Assembly (NCBI RefSeq): GCF_900116765.1
Contig: NZ_UETC01000009.1
Span: 62,001 to 126,000 of the forward strand
DNA length: 64,000 nt
Source of the DNA: Jannaschia seohaensis
Lineage (GTDB): Bacteria; Pseudomonadota; Alphaproteobacteria; Rhodobacterales; Rhodobacteraceae
Reading direction: 5' to 3'
Within the stretch, counting starts at the first letter, position 1. Each line of letters begins with the position of its first letter. Shown one piece after another: positions 1 through 7,398 of this stretch. Under the pieces are notes generated by a model. The model ran no database searches and was not told where the DNA came from. It worked only from the letters and a program-made list of their open reading frames with translations. Both the position numbers and the translations under genes were made by a program.

Positions 1-74
1 CCCTCCTATGATACGGCAGGGTTTGCCCCCGGATGATGTCCTGGCCCGTTCGGCGGACCGGCTGTTCTTTGCTG

Positions 75-102
75 AAAACAAGACAGCCCCCATGCGGGGG
101 GC
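75..102 (-). terminator. Rho-independent-type terminator after trmD
   Basis: On the minus strand a 6-bp G/C stem (arms at 97-102 and 86-91, 5-nt loop) is followed by a T-rich run (TGTCTTGTTTT). It lies about 50 bases past the trmD stop and probably ends the ffh-trmD operon. Bases 1-74 beyond it show no convincing gene; the small frames there have no recognisable protein. Confidence 0.6.
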
Positions 103-152
103 GGTCCTGGATCGCCGGTGCATTAGCGCCACACGGCCCGCCGCGCAAGGGG

Positions 153-857
153 TCAGGCGCCCCGCTTGGCCCATAGATCGGGCCGGCGCGCGCGCGTCAG
201 CGCCTCGGCCTGGGCGCGGCGCCAGGCGGCGACCTTCGCGTGGTCTCCCGAGGTCAGGACCGGAGGGATGCCATGGCCGCGCCACTCCGCGGGCTTGGTG
301 TATTGCGGGTGCTCCAGCAGACCGGCGGAATGGCTCTCTTCCTCGGTGGAGGCCGCGTTGCCCAGCACCCCCGGGAGCAGCCGCACGGTGGCGTCCAGCA
401 TCGCTTGCGCCGCGATCTCGCCGCCGGTCAGGACGAAATCTCCCAGCGACACCTCCTCCAGGCCGTAATGGTCGATGACCCGCTGATCGACGCCCTCGAA
501 CCGGCCGCAGAGCAGGGTGACGCCGGGCGCGGCGGCCCAATGGCGCGCGGTGGCCTGGGTGAAGGGGGTGCCGCGGGGGCTGAGATAGACGAGGGGGCCG
601 GGCAGGCGCGCCTCGTCCAGGGCCGGGCCGACCACGTCCGGGCGCAGCACCAGGCCCGGGCCGCCGCCCGCGGGCGGAGCATCGACATTCCGGTGCTTGC
701 CCAGTCCGAAGCGGCGCAGATCGGTGACCCGAAGATCCCAGAGCCCGGCCTTGAGAGCGCTGCCCGTCAGCGACAGGCCCAGCGTGCCTGGGAAGGCGTC
801 GGGAAAGAGCGTCACGATGCTGGCAGTCCAAGCACCGGCGCGGGCGGTCTCGGCCAT
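153..857 (-). CDS. trmD: tRNA (guanine-37-N1)-methyltransferase TrmD
   Basis: Cytoplasmic SAM-dependent enzyme that methylates G37 next to the anticodon and prevents +1 frameshifting. The 234-residue frame shows the SPOUT (trefoil-knot) family hallmarks LCGRFEGVDQRV, LGDFVLTGGE and LLEHPQYTKP, and its length is usual. The start at 857 (MAETARAG) was chosen because homology begins shortly after it; an in-frame start at 923 would add 22 unconserved residues. The start codon shares a base with an upstream stop (TGATG), consistent with coupled translation. It is the last gene of the ffh-rpsP-rimM-trmD operon. rplS, often the next gene, is not seen here. Confidence 0.97.
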   Translation of the reverse strand: MAETARAGAWTASIVTLFPDAFPGTLGLSLTGSALKAGLWDLRVTDLRRFGLGKHRNVDAPPAGGGPGLVLRPDVVGPALDEARLPGPLVYLSPRGTPFTQATARHWAAAPGVTLLCGRFEGVDQRVIDHYGLEEVSLGDFVLTGGEIAAQAMLDATVRLLPGVLGNAASTEEESHSAGLLEHPQYTKPAEWRGHGIPPVLTSGDHAKVAAWRRAQAEALTRARRPDLWAKRGA

Positions 858-1190
858 CAGGTCGCGGGGCTGCGCGGTGAGCCGGATCTGCTTGGTTCCG
901 TGGGAGCGGGCGGGGGGTTCCATGTCCCCGGCTTACCCCGGAGGTCCGGAGGGCGGAAGGGTGGAAGGACCAGGTCGTCACGGCGCAACCGCCGATCGGC
1001 GACAGGGCCGATGCGCCGCGCGGGCATAACGGGGATCTCGGTCCTTAGACGCGTGACGCCGGATCGGCGTCCCTGCGGGGAATGCCGCGAAGGCGGTGAC
1101 GGCACCGGGAGTGGACCCCCGTTCGGGCGGAGGCTGCGGGTCTCTTTCGCGACGGCGCTTCGGGGGCGGGCGCCCCCATCCTCTCCGGTT
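858..1190 (-). other. rimM-trmD spacer, possible 82-codon frame
   Basis: This 333-base gap inside the operon holds a minus-strand frame of 82 codons (1105 down to 857) whose stop forms TGATG with the trmD start. The peptide is rich in Pro and Arg, has no recognisable domain and looks like G+C-driven noise, although the exact stop/start overlap is suggestive. A perfect 7-bp stem with a 2-nt loop (1162-1177) sits just after rimM but has no T run, so it may be an RNA-stabilising hairpin. Confidence 0.3.
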
Positions 1191-1706
1191 CTAGCCCTTG
1201 TCGTCCTCGTCCAGCAGGCCCGCCGGCGGGTCGACGACGAGTCGCCTGGCGGCCAGATCGACGGTCGGGACGACCGCGCGGGTAAAGGGGATCAGGACCG
1301 GCGCACCGCCCTTCGGGCGCAACTCCAGCAGATCGCCGGCGCCGTGGTCGTGGACGGCGTGAACCCGGCCCAGAGGCGCGCCGCCGGTGTCGTAGGCCTC
1401 CAGGCCGATCAGATCGGAATGGTAGAACTCGTCGTCGGGCAAGTCCGGCAAGGCCGCCCGCGGTGCCCATAGGCGCGTGCCGCGCAGCGCGTCGGCGGCC
1501 TCCTTGTGTGGCACGCCGGACAGGCGCACCGCATAGCCGCCCTTCACCGGGCGCAGCACGGTGACCGTGTAGGTCTTTCCGTCATCGCCGGTCAGAGGGC
1601 CGTAATCGCCGATGGCGGACGGGTCCGCGCAGAAGCTCTTGACGCGGACCTCGCCGCGCACGCCGTAGCTGCCGGTGACGGCGCCGAGGCAGACGTGATC
1701 CTTCAT
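1191..1706 (-). CDS. rimM: Ribosome maturation factor RimM
   Basis: RimM assists 16S rRNA processing and assembly of the 30S head, and binds ribosomal protein S19. The 171-residue product has an N-terminal RimM beta-barrel ([20 protein letters not shown] near residues 5-24) and a C-terminal PRC-barrel-like half ([18 protein letters not shown]). The start at 1706 is supported by GAGAGG a few bases upstream; the in-frame start at 1748 would add an unconserved leader. It lies between the 52-residue membrane protein gene and trmD. Confidence 0.95.
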   Translation of the reverse strand: MKDHVCLGAVTGSYGVRGEVRVKSFCADPSAIGDYGPLTGDDGKTYTVTVLRPVKGGYAVRLSGVPHKEAADALRGTRLWAPRAALPDLPDDEFYHSDLIGLEAYDTGGAPLGRVHAVHDHGAGDLLELRPKGGAPVLIPFTRAVVPTVDLAARRLVVDPPAGLLDEDDKG

Positions 1707-1758
1707 GGGGCCTCTCGCTTGTGTCGGGACGGGACGGTTGCGCGCCACGCGCGACCGG

Positions 1759-1917
1759 TCAAGTCAGCAGCGCGATGGCGACCAGCATCGCGGCCCCGGC
1801 CAGGAGGCCCAGACCGATCAGCCGCGCGCGCGGATGTTCCGATTGCAGGGACAGGGCCGACCCGATCACGGCGAAAAGCACCGCTAGGATCAGGGGGGCC
1901 AGGGTCAGATGGGCCAT
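1759..1917 (-). CDS. 52-residue two-helix membrane protein
   Basis: A small frame between rpsP and rimM on the operon strand. The product starts [19 protein letters not shown] and has two hydrophobic stretches (about residues 5-24 and 33-51) joined by a short polar loop with SEHPRAR, which predicts a helical hairpin in the inner membrane. A GAGG ribosome-binding site lies 7 bases before the ATG. I do not recognise the family. Its position in a translation/SRP operon suggests co-expression with the membrane-targeting machinery, which is inference only. Part of its upstream region holds a copy of dispersed repeat family A. Confidence 0.6.
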   Translation of the reverse strand: MAHLTLAPLILAVLFAVIGSALSLQSEHPRARLIGLGLLAGAAMLVAIALLT

Positions 1918-1987
1918 TGGAGCCTCATGGAGGGGTTGGCCGACCCGGGAAGCCGCCCGACGCGATCTCGATCAGGAAACCCATGCG

Positions 1988-2018
1988 TCTTCTTCTGGCC
2001 GGAAATCCTCCGGGGGAT
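1988..2018 (+). repeat. Dispersed repeat family A, copy 1
   Basis: The core CTTCTTCTGGCC is followed by GGAAATCCTCCGGGGG. The same core occurs at 16595 and 25898 between other genes. Here it sits between rpsP and the small membrane protein gene. Function unknown; possibly a short intergenic mobile or structural element. Confidence 0.55.
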
Positions 2019-2071
2019 CGAGGGCCAAGCCCGAGCGGCCTGGCCCCCGGTCCGAACTCCGAAGCGCGCGA

Positions 2072-2443
2072 TTACTCCGCGCTTTCCTCGGCGGGAGCGG
2101 CCGCGGCGGCGGCCTTATCGGCCTTCTCCTTGGCGCGTTCCTGCGCCTTCTTGCCCGGCTCGGCCTTCTTCATGTTGGCGCGGGTCTTCTTGGGCGCCAG
2201 CTCGGCGGCCTCCAGGAAGCGGGAGACGCGGTCGGTCGGCTGCGCGCCCTGGCCCAGCCAGTACTGCACGCGCTCGACATTCATCTTCACGCGGTCTTCG
2301 CTGTCCTTGGGGAGCAGCGGGTTGTAGGTGCCGAGCTTCTCGATGAAGCGGCCGTCGCGGGCCATCCGGCTGTCGGCGGCGACGATGGCGTAATGCGGGC
2401 GCTTCTTGGAGCCGCCGCGGGCGAGACGAATTTTCATGGCCAT
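2072..2443 (-). CDS. rpsP: 30S ribosomal protein S16
   Basis: Structural protein of the small ribosomal subunit. The product (123 residues) opens [20 protein letters not shown], the classical S16 N terminus, and continues with [10 protein letters not shown] and the conserved [12 protein letters not shown] region. Compared with the roughly 80-residue E. coli protein it carries a Lys/Ala/Glu-rich tail of about 40 residues, as alphaproteobacterial S16 often does. The start at 2443 follows AAGGAA at a usual distance; ATG at 2437 is an alternative. It lies between chorismate mutase and the small membrane gene in the ffh operon. Confidence 0.97.
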   Translation of the reverse strand: MAMKIRLARGGSKKRPHYAIVAADSRMARDGRFIEKLGTYNPLLPKDSEDRVKMNVERVQYWLGQGAQPTDRVSRFLEAAELAPKKTRANMKKAEPGKKAQERAKEKADKAAAAAAPAEESAE

Positions 2444-2471
2444 GGATCTTGTTCCTTCGATTGGCAGGTGG

Positions 2472-2497
2472 GGTGGCGGGGTCAACCCCGCCCTACG
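2472..2497. repeat. Palindromic element, degenerate copy
   Basis: A near-palindrome with core GGCGGGG-TCAA-CCCCGCC and a right flank CTACG. It overlaps the chorismate mutase stop codon (TAG at 2493-2495 on the minus strand) and closely matches the perfect palindrome at 16886-16911. It may act as a hairpin between chorismate mutase and rpsP. Confidence 0.6.
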
Positions 2498-2795
2498 ATT
2501 GGTGTTTCCGGTGGTGACGGATGACTTCCTCGATGATGAAGGCGAGGAATTCCTTGGCGAAGGAGGGGTCCAGCCCCGCCTCCGTCGCGAGCCTCTCCAG
2601 GCGCGCGATCTGCTTGGCCTCCCGATCGGGATCGGAGGGCGGGAGAGCGTGCTCGGCCTTCAGCTTGCCCACGGCCTGAGTGTGGGCGAAGCGCTCGGCG
2701 AGCGTGTAGACGAGGACCGCGTCGAGGCGGTCGATGGAGGCGCGGTGCTCGGCCAGCAGAGCGGCGGCGCGCGCGGCGGTGTCGGTCTCGGTCAT
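2493..2795 (-). CDS. Chorismate mutase (AroQ type)
   Basis: Converts chorismate to prephenate at the entry to Phe/Tyr synthesis. The 100-residue protein is a single AroQ-type all-helical domain. The pattern R..ID.LD..LV..LAERF...Q.VG.LKAEH is visible in residues 19-50, followed by [12 protein letters not shown] and [18 protein letters not shown], the usual second and third helices. The stop lies within a palindromic element. Linkage of a stand-alone chorismate mutase to rpsP is typical for Rhodobacteraceae. No ACT or prephenate dehydratase domain is attached. Confidence 0.93.
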   Translation of the reverse strand: MTETDTAARAAALLAEHRASIDRLDAVLVYTLAERFAHTQAVGKLKAEHALPPSDPDREAKQIARLERLATEAGLDPSFAKEFLAFIIEEVIRHHRKHQS

Positions 2796-2846
2796 GGTCG
2801 GATGATCCCTGCGGGGCGGTGCGGGTGCCTAATGCGGGTTGCGGCG

Positions 2847-3449
2847 TCAGTCAACGGGCATGCCCTCCGGGCTGAGCTTGGGGTCGGCATAGTGCTCGAT
2901 CTCGCGCGCGATGGCCCAGGAAAGGCGCGTGTCGGCGAGCTCGGCCGGGCTGGGATGGCGGTAGACGAGGTCGTCGCCGGCGATGGTCTGCGCCTCGGGG
3001 TCGCGCTTGGCGCCGAGCCGCTCGCACAGACGGATGGAATCGAGGTTGCGGGAGCCGACATAGCTCACGGCCCCCTCCCAGCCGGTGCGGTAGAGATAGC
3101 GGCGCACGGCATCCGTGGCCTCCAGCGCGTACCCCTGGCCGGCTTCCTTGGGCCAGATGATCCAGGCCAGCTCCCGCTCCGGCCAGGCTGCGGGCTGCCA
3201 GCCGCCGGCCATGCCCAGGGTGCGGTCGTCGGCCTTGGCGTGGATCATCCACATGCCGAAGCCGCGGATGTCCCAATGGCCGATCTCGGCGGCGTAGAGC
3301 ATCCAGGCCTCATAGGGCGTGAGCGGCCCGCCCATGAAGCGCGAGCGGTAGGAGGCGAAGGTCGCCTTGAAATCGGGATAGTCCTCCGGCTCGGGCGCGC
3401 GCAGCACCAGGCGGCGGGTTTCGATCAACGGGATCTTCGCACGGGTCAT
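2847..3449 (-). CDS. GNAT N-acetyltransferase (array member 7)
   Basis: Last of seven tandem RimJ/RimL-like GNAT acetyltransferases; acetyl-CoA is the expected donor and the acceptor is unknown. The 200-residue protein starts MTRAKIPLIETRRLVLRAPE, has the family motif GGPLTPYEAW, and an acetyl-CoA loop KEAGQGYALEA. It is longer than its neighbours by a C-terminal extension of about 30 residues (LADTRLSWAIAREIEHYADP). The start overlaps the previous stop in ATGA. A spacer of about 50 bases separates it from chorismate mutase. Confidence 0.88.
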   Translation of the reverse strand: MTRAKIPLIETRRLVLRAPEPEDYPDFKATFASYRSRFMGGPLTPYEAWMLYAAEIGHWDIRGFGMWMIHAKADDRTLGMAGGWQPAAWPERELAWIIWPKEAGQGYALEATDAVRRYLYRTGWEGAVSYVGSRNLDSIRLCERLGAKRDPEAQTIAGDDLVYRHPSPAELADTRLSWAIAREIEHYADPKLSPEGMPVD

Positions 3450-3955
3450 GCCGCCTCTCCTTCGGGGTGGTGCCAACGCACGGTCTCGCCATAGGTCGGG
3501 TGGGGCATCGTCTCGCCGGGCGTGCAGCCCAGGCGGCGCGCGAGGGCGACGGAGCGGGTGTTCCGGGGCGCGACGTGGCTGACGAGCGCGGGCTTGCCCT
3601 GTGCGTGCCACCAGCGTCGTGCGGCGCGCGAGGCCTCGTAGGCGAGCCCATGGCCTTCGGAGCCGGGAAAGGTCGCCCAAGAAAGTTCGACCGCGGGCCA
3701 GTCAATCGGCTCGAAGAGGCCGACCAGTCCGCGCGGCGTGGGCTCCTCCCGGCGGGTGACGATCCAGCGGCCATGGCCCCTGAGCCGCCATTGCCCGAGG
3801 AGCGCGCAGAACTGGTGCCAGGCGGCCTCCCGATCGATGGGACCGCCGAGCCAGGCCATCGCGTGCGCATCGGCGCGGAAGGCGGCATAGGCGTCGAAAT
3901 CCGCAAGCTCGGGCACCCGAAGGATCAGACGGTCCGTCGTGAGCGTGGGGATCAT
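3446..3955 (-). CDS. GNAT N-acetyltransferase (array member 6)
   Basis: RimJ/RimL-like acetyltransferase, 169 residues from MIPTLTTDRLILRVPE, with GGPIDREAAWHQF, the cofactor loop GSEGHGLAYEASRAAR and the C-terminal NTRSVALARRLGC helix. The start at 3955 aligns with its paralogues. An in-frame ATG at 4084 overlaps the preceding stop in the usual ATGA and would add 43 residues (beginning MIAQSSLTVIERG) with no GNAT similarity. Translation may therefore begin there, or the spacer may be remnant sequence. Confidence 0.85.
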   Translation of the reverse strand: MIPTLTTDRLILRVPELADFDAYAAFRADAHAMAWLGGPIDREAAWHQFCALLGQWRLRGHGRWIVTRREEPTPRGLVGLFEPIDWPAVELSWATFPGSEGHGLAYEASRAARRWWHAQGKPALVSHVAPRNTRSVALARRLGCTPGETMPHPTYGETVRWHHPEGEAA

Positions 3956-4080
3956 CGGATCCTCTCCGGCTGTGCTGTCCCGATCGCGCGGGTCGGGCAG
4001 GATGCCGGTCTCCGCGTCACGTCTCGCTGCCGGAGCGCGCGGCGTGCCCCGCTCGATGACCGTGAGGGAAGATTGAGCGA

Positions 4081-4638
4081 TCATGCCCCCGCTCCCCAAT
4101 GCCGCCAGACTGTGACAGTGCCGTGAAGGAGCGTTCCGTCCGGTTGCGCTCCAAGCCGGGCCGCGATGCGCTCCGAGCGCGTGTTTCCCTGCGGGATGTA
4201 GGAGACGAGCGACGGCAGGGTCAGGACGTCGCGGGCATGGGCCAGGGCCGCTTGGGCGCCCTCGGTCGCGAGGCCGCGGCCCTCGAACTCCGCGGTCATG
4301 AGCCAGCCGAGCTCATGCTCGCGGTCGCCGGGTTCGGTTCCGATCAGAATGAAGCCCGCGGCCGCGCCGTCATGTTCCAGCGTCCACATGCCATGCCCGC
4401 GCAGGAGCCAGGTCGCCGTCATGGCGCAGAAGTCGGCCCAGCTCTCTTCGGGGGTGGAGGGCCCCCCCTCGAAACTGTTGCGGTCGGAGCCGGTGATGGA
4501 ATGCAGCACGCTGAAATCCGTCAGGCGGGGCGCGCGCAGCATCGTGCGTTCGGTCCGAAGGACCGGGACGACGGCGTCCAGCGCCGCGGCCTGGGCGGCG
4601 GCGGCGGGGACAACGGGGATGGTCAGCGGGGCGATCAT
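4081..4638 (-). CDS. GNAT N-acetyltransferase (array member 5)
   Basis: RimJ/RimL-like acetyltransferase, 185 residues. Homology starts at VPVLRTERTMLRAPRL, after an N-terminal stretch of about 25 residues rich in Ala and Val. Further motifs are GGPSTPEESWADF, ELGWLMTAEFEGRGLATEGAQAA for acetyl-CoA and NTRSERIAARLGA. It is the most divergent member (EGGPST, HGMWTLEH). Unlike the other members it is not directly joined to the upstream one: a decayed GNAT remnant and a repeat lie between it and member 4. Confidence 0.85.
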   Translation of the reverse strand: MIAPLTIPVVPAAAAQAAALDAVVPVLRTERTMLRAPRLTDFSVLHSITGSDRNSFEGGPSTPEESWADFCAMTATWLLRGHGMWTLEHDGAAAGFILIGTEPGDREHELGWLMTAEFEGRGLATEGAQAALAHARDVLTLPSLVSYIPQGNTRSERIAARLGAQPDGTLLHGTVTVWRHWGAGA

Positions 4639-4792
4639 CGGCACCCCCGCCGCAGGGGGCGGCCCGGCAGGGGCATCGAGCCCCCGCCGGCCCGGCGCGG
4701 GCCGCAGTCCGGCGCGTGCTGTCGATGGGGGCCCCGCGCAGGGGCGGCGGCATGCGGGGCGCGCCGCTGCCTGGGCTCCGCGTGGGGCGCGG

Positions 4793-4835
4793 ACGGGATT
4801 TGAGTATTTGGGAACCCGTGATGCGGGAGACGCGC
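4793..4835 (-). repeat. Dispersed repeat family A, extended form (copy 4)
   Basis: On the plus strand CGGGATTTGAGTATTTGGGA followed by ACCCGTGATGCGGGAGACGCG. A second copy at 60593-60634 differs at about four of 42 positions. The part AAATACTCAAATCCCG on the minus strand also matches the copy at 25897-25928. It lies within the region where the GNAT remnant loses similarity. Confidence 0.7.
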
Positions 4836-4929
4836 CTCCTGGGCGGTGTTGCGCGGGTTTTTGGAGGCGGGGGCTCGGAGGGGCCGGCCGTTCCGTCGGT
4901 CGGGCCGGTGGTGGAGGACTCGCCCGAAG

Positions 4930-5120
4930 CCGCGGCCCTCCCCATGATCGACGGTCCTGCGGAGAACTCGCCAGGCCCCGGTACCGTACAGGGGAGCGTC
5001 CGCCCAACGGGCGCGGGCCGATCCCGTGAAGCCGTGCAGGCTCGGCCAGCCGGAGGCCATCGCGGCGCGTGGGGTCGGGCGCTCGCTGCGCAGGACGGCG
5101 GTGGGGACGGGACGGATCAT
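4930..5120 (-). pseudogene. Decayed GNAT acetyltransferase remnant
   Basis: Starting at an ATG (5120) that overlaps the stop of array member 4 in ATGA, a frame aligns without gaps for about 59 residues to the N-terminal half of the GNAT paralogues. Matches include VLRSERPTPRAA to VLTTDRLTLRAP, SARARWADAPL to SPRSRFVGGPL, AWRVL to AWRAL and RGFGR to RGYGR, about 22 identities. Several changes are Leu-to-Pro or Trp-to-Gly. After that the similarity stops, the cofactor-binding half is missing, and the sequence to 4639 holds only a dispersed repeat and G+C-rich spacer. I read this as a dead eighth member of the array. Confidence 0.75.
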
Positions 5121-5629
5121 CGCGCCGCTTCCGAGGAGGGGGCGGGATGGCGCCAGACCGTCGCGGGGCCGAAGCGCTCATGGGTGAAGCGGCCGTCCGG
5201 GGCTGCGCCCAGGCGCTGGGCCACGCGGGCGGAGGCGTCGTTGCCGTCCCGGATCAGGCTGACGAGCGTGGGCCAGCCGAGCACGTCATAGGCATAGGCG
5301 CGGGCCGCGCGGGCCGCCTCGGTGGCGTAGCCCTTGCCCTCATGGCCGTCGAACAAGTCCCAACCGATCTCCCGTTCGGGGAAGCCCTCGGGGAACCAGA
5401 GGCCGACCATGCCGACCGGCGCGCCCGCGGCCTCGACCACCCACCGGCCGTAGCCGCGCAGCTGCCAGTGCCCCGCCTCCTGCGCGAGCGCGCGCCAGGC
5501 CAGCTCCCGCGTGAGCGGCCCGCCGACAAAACGGGAGCGCGGGGAGGCGTAGAACGCCGCCAGCGCCTCGAAATCCTGGAGCGTGGGTGCGCGCAGGGTC
5601 AGGCGGTCGGTGGTGAGGACCGGGATCAT
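5117..5629 (-). CDS. GNAT N-acetyltransferase (array member 4)
   Basis: RimJ/RimL-like acetyltransferase of 170 residues: MIPVLTTDRLTLRAPTLQDF, GGPLTRELAWRAL, HWQLRGYGRW, EIGWDLFDGHEGKGYATEAARAAR (acetyl-CoA pyrophosphate loop) and NDASARVAQRLGA. It is close in sequence to members 1 and 3, indicating recent duplication. The start overlaps the previous stop by 4 bp and its own stop overlaps the start codon of the dead copy. Substrate unknown. Confidence 0.9.
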   Translation of the reverse strand: MIPVLTTDRLTLRAPTLQDFEALAAFYASPRSRFVGGPLTRELAWRALAQEAGHWQLRGYGRWVVEAAGAPVGMVGLWFPEGFPEREIGWDLFDGHEGKGYATEAARAARAYAYDVLGWPTLVSLIRDGNDASARVAQRLGAAPDGRFTHERFGPATVWRHPAPSSEAAR

Positions 5630-6114
5630 GCGGCATGCTCCCAGATGGTGCAGTCCGGGTCGTGGGCCGGAGAGGCCTCCGTGTCCCGTGCGCCGAGCCG
5701 GGCGGCGACCCTCTGGCTCGCCGTATTGCCGCGGTCGATATGGCTGACGATGCGGGGCCAGGGTTGGCGCGTCTCCCGCGCCCAGGCGAGGGCGGCCCGC
5801 CCCGCCTCGGTGGCGTAGCCCTGGCCTGTGGCGGAGAAGAGCGACCAGCCCAACTCGACCTCGGGCCGCCCGGCGGGCAGGTGAAAGCCGCAGGTGCCGA
5901 TGCAGCCCGTCCCGTCGTCCAGCGCCCACCAGCCGAAGCCCCGCAGGTGCCAATGACCGACATCGTTGGCCAGCACCTTCCAGGCGGCGGTCTCGTCCCG
6001 CGGGCCGCCGATGATGTGGCTCCGCTCGGAGGCGTAGAAGGCGGCATAGGCCGCGTGATCGCGCGCCTCGGGGGCGCGGAGGGTCAGGCGCTTGCTGGTC
6101 AATGTCGGGATCAT
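5626..6114 (-). CDS. GNAT N-acetyltransferase (array member 3)
   Basis: RimJ/RimL-like acetyltransferase of 162 residues: MIPTLTSKRLTLRAPEARDH, GGPRDETAAWKVL, HWHLRGFGWWAL, ELGWSLFSATGQGYATEAGRAAL (cofactor loop) and NTASQRVAARLGA. It ends in TIWEHAA, corresponding to the VWRH C terminus of its paralogues. Both ends overlap neighbours by 4 bp, so the array should be translated in a coupled way. Confidence 0.9.
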   Translation of the reverse strand: MIPTLTSKRLTLRAPEARDHAAYAAFYASERSHIIGGPRDETAAWKVLANDVGHWHLRGFGWWALDDGTGCIGTCGFHLPAGRPEVELGWSLFSATGQGYATEAGRAALAWARETRQPWPRIVSHIDRGNTASQRVAARLGARDTEASPAHDPDCTIWEHAA

Positions 6115-6626
6115 GCCGCGACCTCGGGTGCGGGATGGCGCCAGGCGCGGACCGGTCCGCCGGGGAGCCGGGCCTCGGCGTCGACCGAGCAGCCCAGACG
6201 GCGGGCCAGGGCGGTGGAGCGGTGGTTGCCGTCCTCGATATAGCTGACCGCCGTGGTCCAACCGAGCCGGTCGTAGGCGTCCCGCCGCGCGGCGCGGGCC
6301 GCCTCGGCGGCGATGCCTCGCCCGGCGGCGGGGGCGAAGACGATCCAGGTGATCTCGCCCTCGGGCCAGCCGGCGGGGCGTTTGGGGCCGACGATGCCGA
6401 CGCAGCTGTCGTCCCCGGTCTCGGTCACGGCCCAAGGTCCGAAGCCCAGATGCATCCAGTGCCACATGATCGCACCGTAGCTGCGCCAGGCCGCCGTCTC
6501 GCTGCGGTGGCCCGCAAAGTGGCGCGCGGCGTCGGTTCGCATGAAGGCGGCATAGGGCGCCCAATCGGCAACGGTCGGGGGGCGGAGCGTAAGGCGCTCG
6601 GTCGTGAGGGCGAGACGGTCGGTCAT
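6111..6626 (-). CDS. GNAT N-acetyltransferase (array member 2)
   Basis: RimJ/RimL-like acetyltransferase of 171 residues: LALTTERLTLRPPTVADW, HRSETAAWRSYGAIMWHW, GEITWIVFAPAAGRGIAAEAARAAR and NHRSTALARRLGC, ending AWRHPAPEVAA. The GGP motif of its paralogues is replaced by AGH, and the partner residues in the middle strand differ, which may mean a different acceptor. ATGA overlaps at both ends. Confidence 0.9.
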   Translation of the reverse strand: MTDRLALTTERLTLRPPTVADWAPYAAFMRTDAARHFAGHRSETAAWRSYGAIMWHWMHLGFGPWAVTETGDDSCVGIVGPKRPAGWPEGEITWIVFAPAAGRGIAAEAARAARRDAYDRLGWTTAVSYIEDGNHRSTALARRLGCSVDAEARLPGGPVRAWRHPAPEVAA

Positions 6627-7144
6627 GCCGCAGGCCTGTCGTGACGCCAAATGTCGAAGGGGCCGAACTCCGGATGGGTCCAACCCCCGTCGCGACGGGC
6701 GCCGAGCCGTTCGGCCACGCGGGCGGAGCGCGGGTTGTCCGGCGCGCAGGAGGAAATCGCGGTCGGCCAGTCCAGCGTCTCGAACGCATGGGTTCGGGCG
6801 GCGCGGGCGGCCTCCTGTGCGACGCCCTTCCCGCGCCCGTCTCCCCAGACTGTCCAGCCGATCTCGGGCTCGGGCCAGTCGTCGGGCCGGTGCAGGCCGA
6901 CGAGGCCTATGGCGACGTCGCGGCCCGTCCAGGTGACGATCCAGCGGCCGAACCCGCGCAGCGTCCAATGGCCGATCACCTCGGCCAGGGACCGCCAGGC
7001 GCGGGCCCGCGAAATGGGGCCGCCCACGGGCGCGGAGTCCGGCGAGGCGTAGAAGCCGGCGAAGGCGTCCAGATCCTGCGGGCCGGGGGCGCGCAGGGTC
7101 AGACGCTCGGTGGTGAGCGTGGGGATATGCGTGGCCGCCGTCAC
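6623..7144 (-). CDS. GNAT N-acetyltransferase (array member 1)
   Basis: First RimJ/RimL-like acetyltransferase of the array, 173 residues: HIPTLTTERLTLRAPGPQDL, GGPISRARAWRSLAEVIGHW, EIGWTVWGDGRGKGVAQEAARAAR and NPRSARVAERLGA. The start is GTG and shares four bases with the stop of the NIPSNAP-like gene (GTGA). All seven intact members share the TTERLTLRAP opening, the AW..L..E.GHW...G.G.W centre and the R..A.RLG end, so they arose by local duplication. Confidence 0.9.
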   Translation of the reverse strand: MTAATHIPTLTTERLTLRAPGPQDLDAFAGFYASPDSAPVGGPISRARAWRSLAEVIGHWTLRGFGRWIVTWTGRDVAIGLVGLHRPDDWPEPEIGWTVWGDGRGKGVAQEAARAARTHAFETLDWPTAISSCAPDNPRSARVAERLGARRDGGWTHPEFGPFDIWRHDRPAA

Positions 7145-7398
7145 AGGACCAGATCATCGGCGGACGCGCCGTCCCGGACGGACCGGGTGAGGTTGCGGTC
7201 ATCGCGGCCGATGCCCTTGCCGCGCTCGGCGTGATCATGGGCGTGCAGATACGCCGCGGTCTCCCTCTCACGAAGCATGTGATAGCCGTGCCGCGTCCCG
7301 CCCTTGACGGGGATATCGGCCAGCCAGACGCGCTCACAGGTTTCGAATTCCGGCCGCGTGTCGGGATCGATCTCGTATCGGGTGGTGCAGGAGATCAT
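7141..7398 (-). CDS. NIPSNAP-like protein, truncated or decayed
   Basis: An 85-residue frame joined to ffh by an ATGA overlap. Residues 1-44 (MISCTTRYEIDP, FETCERVWLADIP, GGTRHGY) resemble the first half of short NIPSNAP-family proteins. The expected following strand (usually GxIAFxSLAAYE) is missing or shortened, and the C-terminal part is polar with no clear similarity. It could be a functional short variant or a gene damaged by an internal deletion. The role of bacterial NIPSNAP proteins is poorly known. Confidence 0.5.
   Translation of the reverse strand: MISCTTRYEIDPDTRPEFETCERVWLADIPVKGGTRHGYHMLRERETAAYLHAHDHAERGKGIGRDDRNLTRSVRDGASADDLVL

Noticed and set aside
4084-4099. Start of GNAT member 6 at the ATGA overlap
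   Set aside because: Retained only as an alternative: the extra 43 residues have no GNAT similarity, whereas 3955 aligns with all paralogues.
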